From Euprymna scolopes (lineage: Eukaryota > Mollusca > Cephalopoda > Sepiida > Sepiolidae), in assembly GCA_024364805.1 (NCBI GenBank), contig CM044518.1:76918067-76938177 (forward strand): DNA of 20,111 nucleotides, given 5' to 3'. This document shows, one piece after another, positions 17,102 through 20,111 of this stretch. The translations under genes and the position numbers were made by a program. A model generated the notes under the pieces. That model worked only from the letters and a program-made list of their open reading frames with translations, searched no databases and was not told the DNA's origin. Every line of letters begins with the position of its first letter. Position 1 is the stretch's first letter.

Positions 17102-17473
17102 CTAGGATACCAAACTCGCGATACTCTTAGCTTCTCCTCCTCTCGATTCCCACTCTTCCTTCCCTTTTCGGATACATCCACCAGATTTGGTACTTCCACT
17201 TCTTACAAAGCATTCCCACAGTACTCTTCTTTCCTCACTCGTCCATGTTTTTTTTTTTTTTACATTTCCTGTTCCAACTCCTTTCGCGTCTTGAGACACT
17301 CTCTGTCAATTCTCACTGCTCACTACATCTACCACATCCTCAGAATTTTGAATAGTTGTATGATGACGACAGGACCCACCCTGTTTACCAGTGGGACACC
17401 TGCTGAACGTGATACCTTCGCAAGTTGTGCAAGCCTCATTCACGTCGTTATTTTCAATATTTTGATTTGACAT
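17102..17473 (-). pseudogene. R2/R4-like LINE: N-terminal Cys/His and Myb-like segment
   Basis: A methionine at 17473 opens a 57-codon frame, MSNQNIENNDVNEACTTCEG onward, with a C-x2-C followed by a C..CRHH cluster (near 17370-17440) that could bind zinc. One stop codon then interrupts the same frame. Beyond it lies KKKKTWTSEERRVLWECFVRS (about 17200-17260), which fits the Myb-type helix found near the N-terminus of R2-like elements, where it helps bind target DNA. The family usually continues with a GYRKRM-type helix, here only weakly matched. A homopolymer of 12 T on the plus strand (17250-17261) encodes the lysine run and is a likely slippage site. Confidence 0.65.
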
Positions 17474-17570
17474 TTCCCCATAAATGGGGTTAGTGAATTT
17501 TAGGTTACGCCATCACCGATAGTTTTATTGAGACATCATCCCTAGGAGTGTTCCTCACAAAGTTTAAAAA
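17474..17570 (-). other. Probable 5' leader of the R2/R4-like LINE
   Basis: About 100 bp between the presumed initiator methionine and the low-complexity tract. No motif is recognised, and the true 5' boundary of the element is not marked by a visible target duplication. Confidence 0.3.
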
Positions 17571-17582
17571 TCCCCACGATCT

Positions 17583-17850
17583 TTCTCTTCCACGACCACA
17601 GCTATTACCACTACCACCACCACCAACAACAGAAATAAAATATACAATGATAATAGTAACACTAATATCGGTAGTAATAATAGTAGTAGTAACAACAACA
17701 ATAGCAATGACAGCTAAAACAACACCAATAACTATAACATCAAAAATAATAATAAAAACATACTACTACTACAAATACTACTAATACTAATAATAAAAAC
17801 AATAATGATAATAATAATAGCAATAATAGTAATAACCAATAATATTAAAT
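17583..17850. repeat. Low-complexity triplet tract (ACC, ACA, AAT, TAG, ACT units)
   Basis: About 270 bp made of short runs of different trinucleotides, starting with CCA/CCT-rich units and passing through ACA, TAG, AAT and ACT runs. It looks like a worn, mosaic microsatellite rather than coding sequence, since no frame carries a known domain. Confidence 0.85.
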
Positions 17851-17867
17851 GATTGGGAATGATTTTC

Positions 17868-17935
17868 CCCTCCTCTCTCTCCCTCTCTTTTCCCCTTTTT
17901 TATATTAACTTATTAATTAATTAATTATTTTTTTG
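17868..17935. repeat. Pyrimidine-rich tract and (TTAA)n run
   Basis: A C/T-only stretch (tcccctcctctctctccctctc, about 17868-17900) is followed by ttaattaattaatta (17914-17928). Both are simple-sequence DNA. Confidence 0.8.
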
Positions 17936-18097
17936 TTTATAGTTAACATATTTATGAATAAATAATATAAACAGATCCAGCACATACGAAAAACTTTTCC
18001 GGAGAGTCGCTTTTCCTGTCTTTTCGTGTTAATGCAAACATTGAAATTGTTCCAAACATTAGGTATTTTCCCCCGACGATAAGGACGATGAAAACGC

Positions 18098-18120
18098 AAA
18101 CATTTAATGTTTAAATGTTT
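18098..18120. repeat. Perfect 10-bp inverted repeat with 3-nt loop
   Basis: aaacatttaa (18098-18107) and ttaaatgttt (18111-18120) are exact reverse complements around tgt. The hairpin lies just before the microsatellite and satellite block. Confidence 0.85.
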
Positions 18121-18137
18121 TATGAGTAAATAAAATA

Positions 18138-18210
18138 AACAACAACAACAACAACAACAATAATAATAATAATAATAATAATAATGATAATAATAATAAT
18201 AATAATAATG
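18138..18210. repeat. (AAC)n(AAT)n compound microsatellite
   Basis: Seven AAC units pass directly into AAT units with one ATG-like interruption. It forms the left border of the satellite array. Confidence 0.95.
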
Positions 18211-18212
18211 AT

Positions 18213-18802
18213 TAATTTCAGTTAGAAACGCTTACCGTTTTCGTCTGCTATTTTTTAAACTCCGCTAATGATGTTGCTGATGACCAGAAAACTGTACACA
18301 AAATAAAACATGACACATCCGTACATGTGCAAGAAAATTCCTCGTTTAACCGTGAATTTAAGGTTTAAATTATAATTTCAGTTAGAAACGCTTACTTTTT
18401 TCGTCTGCTATTTTTTAAACTCCGCCGCTGATGTTGCTGATGACTTGGAAAAGTGTACACAAAACAGAAACATGAAACATCCGCTGATGTGTTAGACAAT
18501 TCCTCGTTTAACCGTGAATTTAAGGTTTAAATTATAATTTCAGTTAGAAACGCTTGCTGTTTTCGTCTGCTATTTGTTTTTAAACTCTGCTGTTGATGTT
18601 GTTGATGACTTGAAAAAATGTACACAGCAACAGAAACATGAAACATCCGAACATGTGCAAGACAATTCCTCGTTTAACCGTGAATTTAAGGTGTGAATTA
18701 TAATTTCAGTTACAAACGCTTACTTCTTTCGTGTGCTATTTTTTAAACTCCGCCGCTGATGTTGCTGATGGCCGGGAAAAATGTACACAAAAACAGAAAC
18801 AT
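18213..18802. repeat. Satellite of about 160 bp, 3.6 tandem units
   Basis: Units start at taatttcagtta/acaaacgctt at 18213, 18373, 18535 and 18701, giving lengths of 160, 162 and 166 bp and a last partial unit of about 100 bp. Conserved landmarks in each unit are ttttcgtctgctatt, aaactccgc, gatgttgctgatg, tgtacaca and tcctcgtttaaccgtgaattta. Units differ by scattered substitutions and small indels; by eye they are about 85-90% alike. There is no open frame through the array. I do not recognise the family. Confidence 0.93.
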
Positions 18803-18803
18803 G

Positions 18804-18850
<47 letters not shown>
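18803..18850. repeat. (ATA)n microsatellite cutting off the last satellite unit
   Basis: Sixteen perfect AAT-type units begin directly after acagaaacatg, at the point where the other satellite units continue with aaacatccg. The array is thus bracketed by AAT tracts on both sides. Confidence 0.95.
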
Positions 18851-18851
<1 letters not shown>

Positions 18852-18924
18852 CCTCATCAATTAGAAATAAAGCCTAGAACATGCAATATGAGTAAAAGTA
18901 GAGACATAAAGTGTATGAATAGGC

Positions 18925-18941
18925 ATCGATCGCTGATCGAT
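18925..18941. repeat. Short palindrome atcgatc-gct-gatcgat
   Basis: Perfect 7-bp arms around a 3-nt centre, in AT-rich sequence where this GATC-rich motif stands out. No protein-binding role can be assigned. Confidence 0.6.
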
Positions 18942-19572
18942 CTGCGACATTAAAAAATAATGCAATGTTGACTTTTATGTCACAAAATTGTCAAGTTTCA
19001 AACCTATTTTTGCTTTTAATTAAATAATAATAATATTATCAAAATAATAAGTAGTATAATTATTCACGTAAAAATTATCTTTGGGGGGTGTTAAAAACTG
19101 TATTTAGTAGTGCTCTTAACTTAAATTCAGAATGTCACTTGACTTTTATTTTTCACTGCTCACCTATGAAATTGATTTTGTTTTATTCATTATATTTTGC
19201 TTGTACGTGGTACATATATTTGGTTTTAAAATAAATGAGTTCTATGATCATGAGAGATGAAGAAATAAATTTAACAGATATATGTTAAGCATAATTTTTA
19301 AATACTGCTGTTTATTTATATGACCCAGAGTAATAATCTGAAAAGTCTCTAGAGCAATAAATCATTAATTCAGTAGGACACTCGGTAAATAGTACATGCT
19401 ACATAAAATAGTGCTCAATTGCATAGATGTAACAGGTGTGTGGAATGATTCGAACCTGGTATGATTCGCTGAATTCACATTTACTCAATTCTCTGAATAC
19501 AGCTCGCGTCATAATATAATTTTACTCCTGTTATGTAAGGTTGAATTGAACAGTGCTCAATAAACTGGATGG

Positions 19573-19626
19573 ATATATATATATATATATGAGAGAGTTT
19601 AGAGAGAGAGAGAGAGAGAGAGAGAG
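19573..19626. repeat. (TA)n and (GA)n dinucleotide microsatellites
   Basis: A perfect TA run (19573-19590) is followed by two GA runs (19591-19597 and 19601-19626) separated by ttt. Confidence 0.95.
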
Positions 19627-20047
19627 GGTAAGCCATAGCGATACAAAGGAGAAATAGAACGAAAGAAGGGGAAAGACTTAACAATAGATTTAAGTGTATA
19701 TGATTTCTTTTTTTATGTTTTATATTAGATTTTAATCATTTTTTTAATTACAAAACCTTTCCTTTTTTCACCCAAATAGAATATTTAAACAAAACAATTT
19801 CAACCTGAGATAGGCGTAAAAACGGATATTCATTTTTTAATTTAAATGAAAACATTATGTAAAATATAATCTTAAATATGATACAAGTTAAAAAAAGCAT
19901 TTCTTGCAAGGTATAAAACAGTGCATTTTTAAAATTGGTACATTTTAAATTAAATGTTGTACCAAAATTGTTATATTTATTAAAAAGTTCGTAAGAAATG
20001 CTTTCCTAACTTAATTAAATTTACACACTTTAATATATCATTTCAGT

Positions 20048-20065
20048 ATTGAAATGCATTTCAAT
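20048..20065. repeat. Perfect 18-bp palindrome
   Basis: attgaaatgcatttcaat equals its own reverse complement with no spacer. It lies close to the right edge of the window in AT-rich DNA and has no clear neighbour to act on. Confidence 0.8.
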
Positions 20066-20111
20066 CAAATAAATGTTTAATTTTATAAATAAATAAATAC
20101 ATTTTCAATTT

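Larger units (their letters stand above)
13585..17473 (-). mobile_element. R2/R4-like LINE with restriction-like endonuclease, near full length
   Basis: Single-ORF non-LTR retrotransposon, about 3.3 kb once the inserted solo LTR (15278-15840) is set aside. In order: N-terminal Cys/His-rich segment, Myb-like segment, RT fingers, palm and thumb, CCHC knuckle, and PD-(D/E)XK-type endonuclease. This is the architecture of R2, R4/Dong and related elements that nick target DNA with a C-terminal restriction-like nuclease and copy their RNA at the nick. I favour the R4/Dong side because of the peptide AWIDYRKAYDMVPHSWI, which I associate with that group. The copy is inactive, with a handful of stops and frameshifts. 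The last part of the nuclease domain and the 3' UTR are missing below about 13585, an unusual end to lose for a LINE. Many long frames survive, so it is younger than the Gypsy fossils. Confidence 0.88.
18851..20111. other. AT-rich sequence without a recognisable gene
   Basis: About 1.26 kb with very low GC. Frames are short and biased in composition. It holds simple repeats at 19573-19626 and a palindrome at 20048-20065. A lone tRNA-promoter-like box (gattcgaacctgg, near 19447) is present but has no matching A box, so no SINE is called. Confidence 0.6.

Noticed and set aside
17548-17784. Plus-strand frame rich in proline, threonine and isoleucine
   Set aside because: It is translation of a mosaic triplet repeat, with no domain or plausible exon borders.
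18138-18802. CRISPR-like array from the regularly spaced repeats
   Set aside because: Units of about 160 bp are contiguous with no unique spacers, and the window is eukaryotic in character. It is a satellite.
18759-18953. Plus-strand frame with a long isoleucine run
   Set aside because: The run is translation of the AAT microsatellite. The rest comes from satellite and AT-rich sequence.
19380-19470. Possible tRNA-derived SINE, from a B-box-like gattcgaacctgg
   Set aside because: No A box at the right distance and no tail structure were found. One box-like match in 20 kb is expected by chance.

Overview
The window looks like a piece of an AT-rich animal genome made almost entirely of decayed mobile elements and simple repeats. 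I find no convincing host protein-coding gene, tRNA or rRNA. The mix of families fits an invertebrate, and a mollusc such as a cephalopod is a reasonable guess: a Jockey-superfamily LINE, an R2/R4-like LINE with a restriction-like endonuclease, several Ty3/Gypsy fossils, a mariner, long ATT/AAC microsatellites and a short satellite. The species is inference; no diagnostic host gene is present.

Layout. 1-1600 is AT-rich sequence with no gene, holding a small foldback and a worn tandem repeat. 1630-3409 is a plus-strand Gypsy fossil (RNase H and integrase), with an LTR-like block inside it and a related one at its end. 3410-5135 is a minus-strand Jockey-type LINE copy (copy A). About 5130-8010 is a second Gypsy fossil on the minus strand (integrase, RNase H, RT, protease, perhaps some gag). 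It carries a 12-unit, 15-bp minisatellite in its RT region and an 882-bp mariner, flanked by TA, in its protease region. 8195-10140 is a second, diverged copy of the Jockey-type LINE (copy B), followed by possible 5' leader and an (ATT)n tract.

10800-12320 is a third, different Gypsy fossil on the minus strand, with recognisable gag and RT segments of the K02A2.6-like type. 12320-13280 is unassigned. 13285-13510 is the plus-strand 3' end of a Jockey-type LINE. 13585-17473 is the best preserved element: a minus-strand LINE with N-terminal Cys/His and Myb-like segments, an RT with an FMDD box, a CCHC finger and a PD-(D/E)XK-type endonuclease. A 563-bp solo LTR with perfect 5-bp target duplications sits inside its RT. 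From 17570 to the right edge there are low-complexity triplet tracts, a four-copy satellite of about 160 bp bracketed by AAT microsatellites, short palindromes, and AT-rich sequence without genes.

The elements do not form a pathway; the window records successive insertions. Two nesting events are clear: mariner into Gypsy, and solo LTR into LINE. The most unusual signal is the minisatellite, whose unit reads as KYQLV in the Gypsy minus-strand direction and seems to have grown out of RT coding sequence.
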